Assembly (NCBI GenBank): GCA_011634665.1
Contig: WAEK01000017.1
Coordinates: 859,501 to 923,500, forward strand
Reading direction: 5' to 3'
Source: Mortierella sp. BCC40632
Lineage: Eukaryota; Mortierellomycota; Mortierellomycetes; Mortierellales; Mortierellaceae
DNA: 64,000 nt
Shown here: positions 1 through 9,694 of the stretch, piece by piece
Numbering within the stretch: position 1 is the stretch's first letter
Layout: each line of letters opens with the position of its first letter
The notes under the pieces: generated by a model
The model's database searches: none
The model's input: the letters and a program-made list of their open reading frames with translations, nothing else
What the model was told of the DNA's origin: nothing
Program-made: the position numbers and the translations under genes

Positions 1-179
1 CCATCTCTTCCACTCCTCTCTGTTATCATCCATCGAGACACGTTTCACGCCAGTCAGCAGGAAAGACAAGACAAACACCACTCAGGCAGTCATCCAACTC
101 GACCTAAATCAAGACAGGAGTGAAAGACAGACTCATCCAGCACAAAGAGACTCTATTGCCACCACTGAAAACAGATACC

Positions 180-1150
180 ATGCACATCCCAACATCCTCT
201 CTCGTCAACCTGGCATTCCTCATCAGTGTCATCCTCGTGAACCCATCATCCGCTGCACCTGAAATCGATGAAGGTACGTCCCTATTTCTTTTTTTTTCTT
301 TCCTTTCTCCCACACATTCTCATTCACTTGCGTTTTCTCAGCCCATAACCATGGTACTTCCTGTCTCCAGAACTGATGAGGTCTTACCTTGTTTTTTAAA
401 AAATATATTTTATATTCTTTCTCTCCCTCTCAGAATTCCAAAAGGTGACATGTGGATCGTCCATCAGGATTTCAAATGAGAAGTCAGGAGTCAGACTTCA
501 TTCACATGCGATCCCCTATGGCTCTGGATCTGGGCAACAGTCTGTCACGGCGACACCAACCAAGGATGACCCCAACTCACTCTGGCTAGGTAAAGTAGTG
601 AAGCACACCGCTCCTTTTTTTTTTTTTTTTTTTTTTTGGAATAGGGATCGACTCTCTCACACACACACACACACTTGCTTTTGCATGACTAACTCACAAC
701 CTTGGTTCTTTCTTCTTTGTCCACACTACTCTTGGCGATCCAGTCATGGCACAGGACGGTCACACTTGCAATCGAGGAGAACCTGTCCCCTGTGGGGCCA
801 CTATCCGACTGAAGCATGTCAACACAAAGAAGTATCTCCACTCTCACCATCACAACTCGCCCATGTCAGGTGGTCTCGAGGTCTCTGCCTATGAAGGTTC
901 CGATGATGGTGACAACTGGATCCTTGAATGTGTCAACAAGAGTGACAAGTTTTGGATGCGTGAATCCGAGTTCCGGTTGAAGCATGGCAACACAGAGAGA
1001 TATCTCAGTACGTCGAGTCGATTTGTTTTTGGAAACCCGATCCCAGGACAACAGGAGGTCGCTGCCCATGTTTTAAACAACTATGGAGAACAATCTTGGA
1101 GTGCTCAGGAGGGCGTCTACTTTGCAGAAGAGGTGAAGCAAGAGCTTTGA
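180..1150 (+). CDS. SDF2-like MIR-domain protein, secretory pathway
   Basis: Three exons, 180-273, 434-589 and 744-1150, joined at GT-AG introns, give 218 aa, close to the usual ~210 aa of SDF2 proteins. The ATG at 180 opens a signal peptide of hydrophobic character (residues about 8-26, ending SSAAPE). The rest is three MIR-type repeats: VTCGSSIRISN near residue 36, CGATIRLKHVNTKKYLHSH near 98, and FRLKHGNTERYLS near 160. SDF2/SDF2L1 proteins work in the ER with chaperones and resemble the luminal MIR part of protein O-mannosyltransferases; that role here is by family. The C-terminus is KQEL, which resembles a KDEL/HDEL retrieval signal. The second intron holds a T tract and a CA repeat. The next gene converges from the right. 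Confidence 0.85.
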
Positions 1151-1453
1151 AGACAAAGGGGAAAGACACAGTGCTAGTGAAAGAGAATAGCTGATATTTA
1201 ATAGAGATGGACAATATCCTCAGGCACTCTTGTTTTTTTTTTTTTTTTTTTTTTTTTTCCTCTTTTCATTGCTGTCGAAGCAAGACTCTTGGAGTCAGAA
1301 ATCAGAGACCCATCCCCGTGCGCGGAGCAAATACATCCGTTTGTGTTTTTATTTTAGGCAAACTGATTATCGAAACGCACCTCAATGTCTGCTGGATTAG
1401 GCGTTGCTAGTTCCTATCGACTTTTCTCCCTCTCTCTCTGCCTTCTTTTGTTT
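1151..1453. other. convergent intergenic spacer
   Basis: Shared 3' region of two convergent genes. It holds a T tract of more than 20 at about 1231-1258 and no open frame with coding character. Confidence 0.6.
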
Positions 1454-2811
1454 TTATGCAATCTTGATAATAATCTTGCCCTTGGCTCTCAGTGACTGAC
1501 TTTTGTCAAAGGCCTTCAGGACCGAAGGCAACGAAAAGTCGTAGACCGAATCAATGACAGGGTCAACCTGTGCATCCTGATCCAACACCTTGACTACCTT
1601 GGCCAGTGATTCTCCATTCGGAACAGCCGTAAAGAGATGGTATCCTGGTCCAAAGGTCAAGAATGAAAATACTTTTTTGCTTGCAATCACTGCACCGACG
1701 TAGAGAAGATACAGTAAGGAGGATGTGACCTTGCCGTTGGCTGCGATTCGGACAAGGTTTCCAGAACGTTTCATTATCGTTCCGTTGTGTGCCCAGATCT
1801 AAAGGGGGTTTTTTTATTTAAAATAATAATAATAATAATAATAATAACGACATTGCGTTAGAGGAAGCGAAGCCAAAAAGTAGAAAGAAAAAAAGAAAGA
1901 AAGAAAGGAAAGGGCTGTAGCCAAAAGTCTTACCTCGGCTGCGGACTCATCGCCGACCGTGTCTAGGACAATGTCGAAATCCCTGTTTTTGTAGACATCG
2001 GTCACTTTGGTGGTCTTGTAGTCTACCACTTCATCTGCACCTAGGTCCTTGACCAACTGAACATTGGCCGTCGAACAGACTCCGACCACAAAGGCGCCCA
2101 TGGCCTTGGCAAGCTGGACAGCTACCGTGCCTAAAGGAGATGAAGGAGGAGGGGAAGAGAATAGAGTAAGTAGCCAATTCGGAGGAGGTTTTGTTTTTGT
2201 TTGTTTGTTTTTCCCATGGCAAAAAAAAAAAAAAAAAAAAAAAAAAGTGGAGGAGGAGGGAGAAACTGCTTTTTGTTTTTCTTACCTGTTCCACCACTGG
2301 CTCCCATGATAAGCACCTTGTCACCCTTCTTGATACCACCTTTCACCACTAAAGCCTCCCAGATGGTGGTAGCCACCAAAGGCCAAGCAGCAGCCTGTTC
2401 AAAACTCCAACGTTCAGGTTTCTTGATCAAAAGACTCTCATCCACAAGCACATATTCTTGCAGGGCACCTGTATTTCGGAACAACAAAAACGCCATGACC
2501 TCGTCTCCCAAATGAAGGATACCTCTTGTGGAGGATTTGCCTACTTTGGGGCCAATGGCGACGATGGAGCCAGCGATATCGAGACAAGGAACATTGACCT
2601 TGGGCATGAGCAAACGTGCGACACCTCCTTGCATCAATTTCCAGTCCACGGGATTGAGGGCTGCGGCATGGACTTTGACTAGGACATTAGACCCAGTCAC
2701 CTCAGGCAAGGGAAGGGAGTCATTGAAGGTGAGGATCTCTTGAGGACTTCCCGAGGCCGTATACTGGATGGCCTTGTAGGTCTTGGGCAGATTGTTTGCG
2801 AAAGTGGCCAT
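1454..2811 (-). CDS. MDR-family NAD(P)H quinone oxidoreductase-like protein
   Basis: Three exons on the minus strand, 2811-2286, 2130-1934 and 1798-1454, add up to 355 aa, normal for medium-chain dehydrogenases/reductases. The N-terminal GroES-like fold shows VKVHAAALNPVDWKLMQGG (about residues 45-63) and GDEVMAF. The Rossmann nucleotide-binding segment reads KVLIMGASGGTG, continuing across intron 1 into TVAVQLAKAMGA. No zinc-ligand cluster of classical alcohol dehydrogenases is seen, so this belongs to the zinc-free quinone oxidoreductase/RTN4IP1-like group that uses NAD(P)H to reduce quinones or enones. The exact substrate cannot be told. Intron 1 contains a long T tract in the sense strand and intron 2 a trinucleotide TTA run. 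The start ATG is followed by a well-formed MDR N-terminus. Confidence 0.85.
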
Positions 2812-3665
2812 TATCTTTTAATTTCAAGGGTAATAAATAAAGAAAAAAAAAAGGGGGGGGGAGGGAGGTGGTGGAAGGTGGGAGGGAAAGAGGAATGGAG
2901 AGTACTATATGCTTTCTTTGGTGGGAAATGGGTCTGTGCCAAGTTGTTGATCGATTGGGTGTAAAAATAAAGTGTGAAAGTATGAGTGATAGGGGCAGGA
3001 TTGAGTAGAGTGAGAGAGAGAAAGAGAAAGAGGAAAGAGTGTTTAGTGATGATACCAAAGAGGGGCGCCCTTTTTATCCTCCTTTTGAGATTTCGATCGG
3101 GATGGGCAAAAAGGACAAGAGTTAAAAAGAAAGAGAGAAAGAAATGGACAAAAAAAAAAAAAAATGCTTGCTCAGAAAAAAAAAAAACTCAAAAATATAA
3201 ACCGTGCGTTACGTTTCGTTGCGTGTACTTCCTCTCCTGAACGTTCCGATCGACTCGGTTCGCACCCAATCGCCAATTTGTCTATCACGACAGTCTTCAA
3301 ACTCTTTTGGTTGACGGTCAAAAGGGAAGAGAGAACAGCCGATATTTGTCATTTTTAATCCTTGGTCAGTCTCACCTTCTAACCCGCTTTCCTCCATCCC
3401 AATGACCTCTTCTCAAAAAAAAAAAAAAACCTCCATTCCACTTGCATATTAATCATCGGCCTCATTGAGCCAAAAAACTACATTTTCATATCAAATACTC
3501 CACCTCCAGCTCAAAGCCATGCTTCTCATTTGCTTCGATCAGCACAATAGACGAAAGATCGCCCAAAAATGGCCCGATCAAAGGTATTTCTGAAGGTCCA
3601 TGGTGCCAGCATGGTCAAAATCATAATTATCAAGTGTTCTTGTGCTCAACCTTTCAACAAGAAAA
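2812..3665. other. intergenic region, promoter of the oxidoreductase
   Basis: No coding gene seen. Purine-rich and A-tract sequence (GGGGGGGAGGGAGG near 2853, several A runs) lies immediately upstream of the minus-strand oxidoreductase, and the tRNA-Asn gene closes the interval. Confidence 0.5.
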
Positions 3666-3739
3666 GCTTCTGTGGCGCAATTGGTTAGCGCGTCTGACTG
3701 TTAATCAGGAGGTTGGTGGTTCAAGCCCACCCAGGAGCG
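3666..3739 (+). tRNA. tRNA-Asn (GTT)
   Basis: A 74-nt cloverleaf. The acceptor stem GCTTCTG pairs with CAGGAGC and the discriminator is G. The anticodon loop CTGTTAATC gives GTT (Asn), and the T loop is GGTTCAAGCC. It has no intron. The ORF that reads through it is a well-known spurious translation. Confidence 0.97.
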
Positions 3740-3799
3740 GTCGTTTCTTTTTTGCATTTTTTTTTGCTTCAGATTCATTTTCTGGGGCCAAAGTCCGAT

Positions 3800-3809
3800 G
3801 GGCTCACGA
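3800..3809. repeat. target-site duplication, left
   Basis: gggctcacga, identical to 4508-4517 on the other side of the MITE. Confidence 0.85.
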
Positions 3810-4507
3810 GGACAAAGCTAAACTTCGGGACTCCCGAACGTTAGTTATCGTTCGGGACTGTCATTTGCCACTTAAAATTCGGGACCCACAACCTCTTAAA
3901 ATTCGGGCTGGCCAAAATTTAAAATTCGGGATCGAGGGTCGGTAACTCGCACCACTAATACCTTTCTCAGCTCCTCCTGTGGCTCGCCTCGCCTAACAGA
4001 GTCCATCAATGGGTTGCTAGTTTTTTTAACCTGCGTCTCTCCAACCTCCTAGCCTATCTTTCGCTTCTAAACCCATCGGTTGATGGCTTCTTAGTCTTCT
4101 CTTTTGGTTTATTCTTCACAGTGTTGTTGTTGTTGTTTTTTTTTTTTTTTTTTTTTATTTATTTATTTATTTTTTGTTTTTTGTTTGTTTGTTTTGTCCG
4201 TTACTTTTTTTGTTTGAGAGCCCATAATCGTTACCTGGGACCTGCACTATCACCCTGGGAGTGCACAACGTCGCACTGGCAGCCAGAGCATCGCAGGAAA
4301 CCCGCGTAAAAAAAAAAATAACGAAAGCAAGAACATGTAGAAATTGCTCCCGAAGTTTACAATCCCGAATTTTATGACGTGGCAGCCCGAATTTTAAGCG
4401 ACCGCAATCCCGAATTTTAAGAGGTTGTGGGTCCCGAATTTTAAGTGGCAAAATGACAGTCCCGAACGATAACTAACGTTCGGGAGTCCCGAAGTTTAGC
4501 TTTGTCC
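3810..4507. mobile_element. Mutator-like MITE with ~100-bp terminal inverted repeats
   Basis: Starts GGACAAAGCTAAACTTCGGG and ends with the exact reverse complement. The outer roughly 100 bp at each end (3810-3909 and 4404-4507) are near-perfect inverted copies. A 10-bp direct repeat, gggctcacga, flanks the element at 3800-3809 and 4508-4517, a target duplication of the size Mutator-type elements make. The motif TTAAAATTCGGG recurs several times beneath each end, and each end also holds a small palindrome CCCGAACG...CGTTCGGG. The 698-bp length and absence of a transposase frame make it non-autonomous. Confidence 0.85.
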
Positions 4508-4517
4508 GGGCTCACGA
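4508..4517. repeat. target-site duplication, right
   Basis: gggctcacga, identical to 3800-3809. Confidence 0.85.
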
Positions 4518-4537
4518 TCCTTGTAACCTCAGGATCT

Positions 4538-5535
4538 TTTTTTTTTTTATGGGCCCCGTTAGGGGTTTTATTCGTCGGCGCGCACTCATCCCACGGTCTG
4601 CGGACGTGGCCAGCTAGTTCACAAAAAACTACACTATCCTACAACAGAAGAGTAGAGAGAAGAAGGAAAAGGTGGAGGGTGACCCAGAAACGATATAGCT
4701 ACTAGAAATACAAATGCAGAGAAAGGGAAAAAAAGACCAGGTACAAAAGAGCACCCGCAGAGGGGGGCAAGTCAAAAGGCAGGATCTACAACTAGGGGCA
4801 AAGGGTCCGAGGGGTCCAGGAGCTGCGAGAGCGGCTCCCAATCAAGCAGGTCAACGTCAGCGACGTTTGCTCGCCTGATGTCAGGCGGCTTCGGTCTTGC
4901 GCGCGAAGCTGGAGGAGTGTACCCCCTGGCATGTCTAAAAAGGGACCATAGCCAGGGGTGGGCCACATCCAACCAAATGTCACCTCCTCTTTGGACACCA
5001 CAATATACGGAGGGTGATTCCAAGTCTTGTGCATTCGCTTGTAATTGGCATCTGAAGTTGCTGCTGGGTTTGGGTTCGTTGCTTGCTGTTTGTTGTCCTT
5101 GAGGAGAGCTTGTTGGAGTGCTGTGTGTGCACGGAGCTTGAGGCTGTTGACGGTGAGCCAGAGGAGGTCGTCCGCTGTGCCATCTCGGGGGGGTTGTCCC
5201 GGGAGTAGCTTGTGGATGGCAACAAAAGTCCTCCAAATGCTGTACAGGACCAACGAGTGGATGTGTACTGCGATAGGGGGCAGTTTCTCAATTTCTGGCC
5301 ATCCCAGCATGCAGTTGTCAGGCAGACTGCTGACGACCATGCCAGGGACGAGGGTGGTGATCCAGGAACGGGCGGCCTTCCAGAGGGGCCCAGACTGCTC
5401 CACAGTTGGCGAAGGCGTGTCGAAGGTCCTCTATATGAGGCTCCTGATCTGGGTAGTCAATGAGGCAGCGCTTGCACTTGCCATTGACGTGGTAGGTATC
5501 CTTCGTGTTGGTCTTTCTGCCCCCCCCCCCCCCCC
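4538..5535 (-). mobile_element. 5'-truncated LINE (non-LTR retrotransposon), 3' part
   Basis: Minus-strand fragment that ends at 4549 in a conserved 3' terminus (AACGGGGC, then CCAT and an A run, seen as a T run on +). The same terminus recurs twice near 56.6-56.9 kb. Upstream lies the decayed C-terminal end of a reverse transcriptase polyprotein: a Cys/His zinc-binding segment CKRCLIDYP...H...C (about 5395-5485), then in another frame WKAARSWITTLVPGM and LVLYSIWRTFVAIH, typical of the post-RT tail. A frameshift separates these two pieces. Neither the reverse transcriptase core nor an endonuclease is present. The C tract at 5520-5535 marks the last recognisable position. Confidence 0.7.
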
Positions 5536-6740
5536 TATTTCTCGAGTACCAAGGGCTGCTTAAAATTCGGTCATTAACACCGTGCCTTAGTTTTTGGGGT
5601 CTAGTATTTCTTACTTTAGCCAAAAGGTTGTAAACTCGACTCGTTAAGTCGTATCAAATGCCTGCAAAAGCGATGTTAACGAAGCGAGCTATGGAATCGA
5701 AATCTGATTTGATAAGAAACGCTGTCTGTCGTCACTACCTGAGCGAAGTTCAGGTATTATCAATGTATCTTTCCATAGTGGTAATAGATAGATGCAATTA
5801 GCTGCGAGTAGACACTATTTTTTCTTTTTTCTTTTTTTTCCATTTTTCTTTTTTTTTTTACTCTTTCGTAGCTGGGTAACCTCACAACCTCGCAATACTA
5901 GGATCAATCATAATCTTGGATGTGCACAAGGCTCGCACCGGTGGACAACATCCCCGCAAGAGAAAACTAAAAAAAAAAATAAAAAATAAAAAATAAAAAA
6001 AAAAATAAAGATGGCTCACCAAAGATATCCAATCCTTTGACTCTCTGTCGAGGATTGACACTGACAGCTCTAACCGTGGTATGGAAGGAGTTGTTCGCGG
6101 TAACAGAACCAATAGCAGCTCGGGTAGCCCACTGTTTTGTCAGCTACATCGAGTCGCAATCCACTGAAATCCTATGGAAAGAACGTTGTGAGACAACAGT
6201 GGCATAGGAGACAAGACATGGGATCACCCCGAGGAAGAAGAAAGGCCCTTCCCAAGGAGCAAGAGGACTCTAGAGCGATGGCTATGAGTTTACATGCCCC
6301 GCTAACGCCTGCCAGTACGGATCCCTTCTCACTGCTCACCAGGAGCAACAATGCCCAGGAGCACAGAACGACACAGCGTCGGCTGATACTTTCCTGCTCG
6401 ATAGTCTAGCAGAACGGTGACATTTGGGGGTGTTGGAAAGGATGGGGAGGATACCTTTCCGGTAACGATCTATTTCTTGACCATTTAAAAATCTAGAGAG
6501 AGACGGCAATCGTTGCTTGGGGCAACAGCCACGTGAGCTGTTATGGTTGATGGAGGATTGTCACCACTTCACGGTGGCCGGGGCTAGATTAGGTTTTCTT
6601 GGTTTAGTTTGCCTACACAGCTATTCCAGCGGAAACAGATTGTTTAAAAAAAAAAAAAAAAAAGCAAAAACTATCCCCAGTAAGAAGCCTCGTGTTGAAA
6701 ACCTTTGATATTGATATAGATTTTTTTTTTTAAAGCTAGT
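5536..6740. other. unassigned DNA between LINE and gag ORF
   Basis: No intact gene seen. On the minus strand a short exon-like stretch around 6143-6022 reads LTKQWATRAAIGS and NNSFHTTVRAVSVNPRQRV, bounded by AG at its start and GTGAGC at its end. I cannot assign it to a family or extend it. The T/A-rich block at 5968-6010 would lie in the following intron. It may be a remnant of an older gene or of retrotransposon coding sequence. Confidence 0.35.
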
Positions 6741-8396
6741 CTATCTGGGCTGAGAGTTTCTCCAAGAGTCATTTGAAGGCTTTTTGTTCGCAGTAGACTT
6801 TTTAGCAGTGAATCGTTTCTTGGGCTGCTTGTGCTTTTGAGTCTTCCCCAAGGGTTTCTCATCAAGTTGACGAGACTTTGACCGATTCGGTACATTGCCG
6901 TGTTGGTTTTTGGTAGATTGATTTCCTCGAGCACCTGAGTTCTTTGCCCGAAAAGGTTTGACTTTGGCTTGTGACCTGTTCTGATTTCGGTTGATGACTT
7001 CTTTGCTTAAGGTAGGCCGTCCAGTATTATGATTGTTGGTGTTGTTGTTTGTATTGACACTTTTGAGCGGGGCGCTCTGTTGATTCTGTGTGACTTTGGG
7101 ATGGTCAAGGATTGACCTTCCTTTCCCTCGAATACATTTATCAGCATAATGTCCATGGGTTCTGCAGTTGCCACAAAGGATGCAACCGGATGTATCGTGT
7201 GTTGAATTTTGGCAGCAGCCATTGAGACAGTAGAAAGTCCTTTTGATAGTAGTGGCCGTGTCATTCGAGAGATTCTTTGCGCGTTTGGTAGCACGTTCGT
7301 CTTTTGTGTCATCAGCGACACTTGCAAAGATTCGCTTACGATCGTCACAATCATCAGGGCCAGGGATTTTTTCCAAAAAGGTGTAAAAATCGTCTGCTCT
7401 AGTAATGGACGTATCGTAGATTTCTTGGCCCATGGGTTGATGTGTTTTCTCGATATAGTGCATGTATCGATGGTTCATGGATTCAAAGACACTTGCTGGA
7501 ATAGTAACCTTCATCAGATCAAGCAATGCAAGGTGCGCAGGGGAGTCACATATGTTGTAAACTCTGACAATACGTGCGAGACGCCAAGAGTATCTCTGAA
7601 AAGATTCTCCTGGTAGGATGCCCTTGATAATGACTTTTTTAGCCTCCGTTTCCATTTCCGACGATGTGAGGAGTGTCTGTGCGAATATCTTCTCACATTT
7701 GAGCCACGTTCGCTTATTTTCAGGATACTTCTCCAGAACTCTAACAAGACGTGCTCGCTGATCACCTTCAAGCATAGCCTGGATGAGAAGTTGGAAACAG
7801 ACCTTGTCGAACTCTGATCCGTAGATATTGCCTGCTTGCACACGGAATTTATCGAGAAACTCTAGCGCAGAAGTAAAAAGCGTCGTCCCCTTCGGCGCAG
7901 TGCAACCCTTCCTGCCAAAGCGAGGTATACTTGAGTTGAGAGTAACCTTTTCCAAATTGCTCGTTTGGTGAATGGCTTTGGCAGAGCCGTTAGAAGGTGT
8001 AGAACTAAAGAGTATACCTTCTTGGTCGTTGAAGTCTTTTAATGAAGATTCGAGTTTTGATAAGACTCGTTCTTGGTTCTCAATGTCCTCGCTGAGTTCA
8101 ACTTCATGCTTACACAGTTCGGTCTTACGGTCATGGTCTTTCTGAGATGCTGTAGCCCGATTATTACCAGTAGTACGCAGCACAACGGCGGAAAGTTCAC
8201 GAATGACCAAAATGTGTTGCTCTTTGAGATCATTAAGCGACTCCTTGAGGGTTTTAATGGACTCTTCGATATTAGGAAGTTCAGATGCAGTAGGATTAAT
8301 GAGCTGCTCTGCACTGGTATTGCGGTCAGTATTGGGATTGACAATCACAATATCGTCATGGCCACGGTTTGAAGTATTGGCAAGTAAATCTGCCAT
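6741..8396 (-). CDS. solitary gag-like protein with two zinc knuckles
   Basis: One uninterrupted 551-aa frame. The N-terminal third is charged and helical, and its LKESLNDLKEQ and SEDIENQERVLSKLESSLKD segments look like a coiled coil. The middle (about residues 150-340) has the helix-rich look of a retrotransposon capsid (FTSALEFLDKFRVQ, SWRLARIVRVYN). Two Cys/His knuckles follow: YCLNGCCQNSTHDTSGC and the canonical C-x2-C-x4-H-x4-C in CGNCRTHGHYADKC. The C-terminus is very basic. This is the layout of an LTR-retrotransposon Gag. No protease, reverse transcriptase or integrase follows in any frame, and I could not find flanking LTRs. It is either a non-autonomous element or a captured gag gene. 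The frame is open throughout, which argues for recent insertion or selection. Confidence 0.75.
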   Translation of the reverse strand: MADLLANTSNRGHDDIVIVNPNTDRNTSAEQLINPTASELPNIEESIKTLKESLNDLKEQHILVIRELSAVVLRTTGNNRATASQKDHDRKTELCKHEVELSEDIENQERVLSKLESSLKDFNDQEGILFSSTPSNGSAKAIHQTSNLEKVTLNSSIPRFGRKGCTAPKGTTLFTSALEFLDKFRVQAGNIYGSEFDKVCFQLLIQAMLEGDQRARLVRVLEKYPENKRTWLKCEKIFAQTLLTSSEMETEAKKVIIKGILPGESFQRYSWRLARIVRVYNICDSPAHLALLDLMKVTIPASVFESMNHRYMHYIEKTHQPMGQEIYDTSITRADDFYTFLEKIPGPDDCDDRKRIFASVADDTKDERATKRAKNLSNDTATTIKRTFYCLNGCCQNSTHDTSGCILCGNCRTHGHYADKCIRGKGRSILDHPKVTQNQQSAPLKSVNTNNNTNNHNTGRPTLSKEVINRNQNRSQAKVKPFRAKNSGARGNQSTKNQHGNVPNRSKSRQLDEKPLGKTQKHKQPKKRFTAKKSTANKKPSNDSWRNSQPR

Positions 8397-9694
8397 AATG
8401 GGAACTACACATCAACGCAAAGAAGGAGAGCTGGATGAGTAAAACGGTCCGCTATGCCAGCAGTAGGACTCAAAGAGTCAGCAGAAAAAGGATCCTGATT
8501 GAACATTTTTTCGAGTGTCTGACCGTACTAGACGTCAAAGACTAGCGAAGATAGATGGATGAACGAGTCTCTATGCTAATATTATCCCAAGGGCAAGTAC
8601 GGTTCATGTAGTCATAGCTGTTAACGAGTGCATCCTCGCAACTTTATTGATGTCGAAGTAAATGAGCTACCAGAGGTTCTGAATCAACTCAATGAACCCA
8701 AGTTGCCAATGCATGCTCATTAAGTAGATGAGGAGATTACATGAAGAAGTAATGCAGCAGATGCAAGTTTTCTTACATAGGTGAGATTCTTCGGAAAGAA
8801 AAGTGTGGTAGAAAAGGGGACTGTGGGAACGACTACGCGACGGAAGGTCAAAAGACGACCTTTATAGTCGCTAGTGACTGTCCTATCTAGATCTCTAGTA
8901 GGTGTTGAGGCATAATAGTACACAGGCTAAGTGAAGTTTACACTTCTCCCCAAAGGGCATTGAGTCTCACCTTGGTTCAACTAGTTGCATGTAGTCTTCC
9001 AGCTCTGCCGATGAGTCGATGGAATATTTCCTACGTTGTTTGGCGACTCGGTTACCGAATTGATCCTTGTCGGCATCCCAGCTCTAGGTACAGCTCGTGA
9101 CTTTCAGGGCAAGTGCGGCGAGGGAGGAGGTTTTGATTCAGACCAAGAACGAGCATTTTCTGCCTTGTGAAATACACATAGGCAACCCTTTTTCTATCGT
9201 CCACCTAAGACCACGAAAAAACAATGTGAGCCTTGGTAAGGAGTCAAAAGTGTCAGGGACTCATAATAAGACAACAGGGCTGTCGCGAAGGAATTCTCAT
9301 TCTTTGCAAGCTGGACGACATACTAGAACAAGATGTGTAAAGGAAGTAAGAGGAGAGTATGCTATTTTCCACCATCAAGCCTATTGTAGTCTTGTAAACT
9401 TGAAGAATGCCATTGATGATCTCCATCTCTGTAGTAGCCGTGTATGGCTCATTGAGCGGGGACTACGGTTCATTGGGCATGGTGAAGAGGCTGGCAATGC
9501 TTCGAAAGTGTCAAGTGGTCAAGTTTTTTACACAGTATAGCTCAGCAAATCGCCATGTATCATCGCATTTTGACAGCATTAAGCTAACGAGACAAGAGAT
9601 ACTTTTGATTAGACCCTTACTATTCTGCTATGAATTTTTTTTGTTCTTTGTCTCTTTGTAAAGAATTTGGTGTGTCTATCTACTTGAGGTATAT
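8397..9694. other. gene-free region upstream of gag ORF
   Basis: I see no recognisable gene. A 147-codon open frame at 9097-9540 (+) has no family features. No direct repeat matching the far side of the gag ORF was found by eye, so an LTR cannot be assigned. Confidence 0.4.

Noticed and set aside
3634..3945. 103-codon + strand ORF
   Set aside because: It runs through the tRNA-Asn gene and into the MITE; its peptide is the familiar false translation of that tRNA.
9097..9540. 147-codon + ORF
   Set aside because: No family features, no supporting splice or codon pattern, in a decayed mobile-element zone.
8397..9694. LTR for the gag ORF
   Set aside because: No direct repeat with TG...CA ends matching 5.5-6.7 kb could be found by eye.
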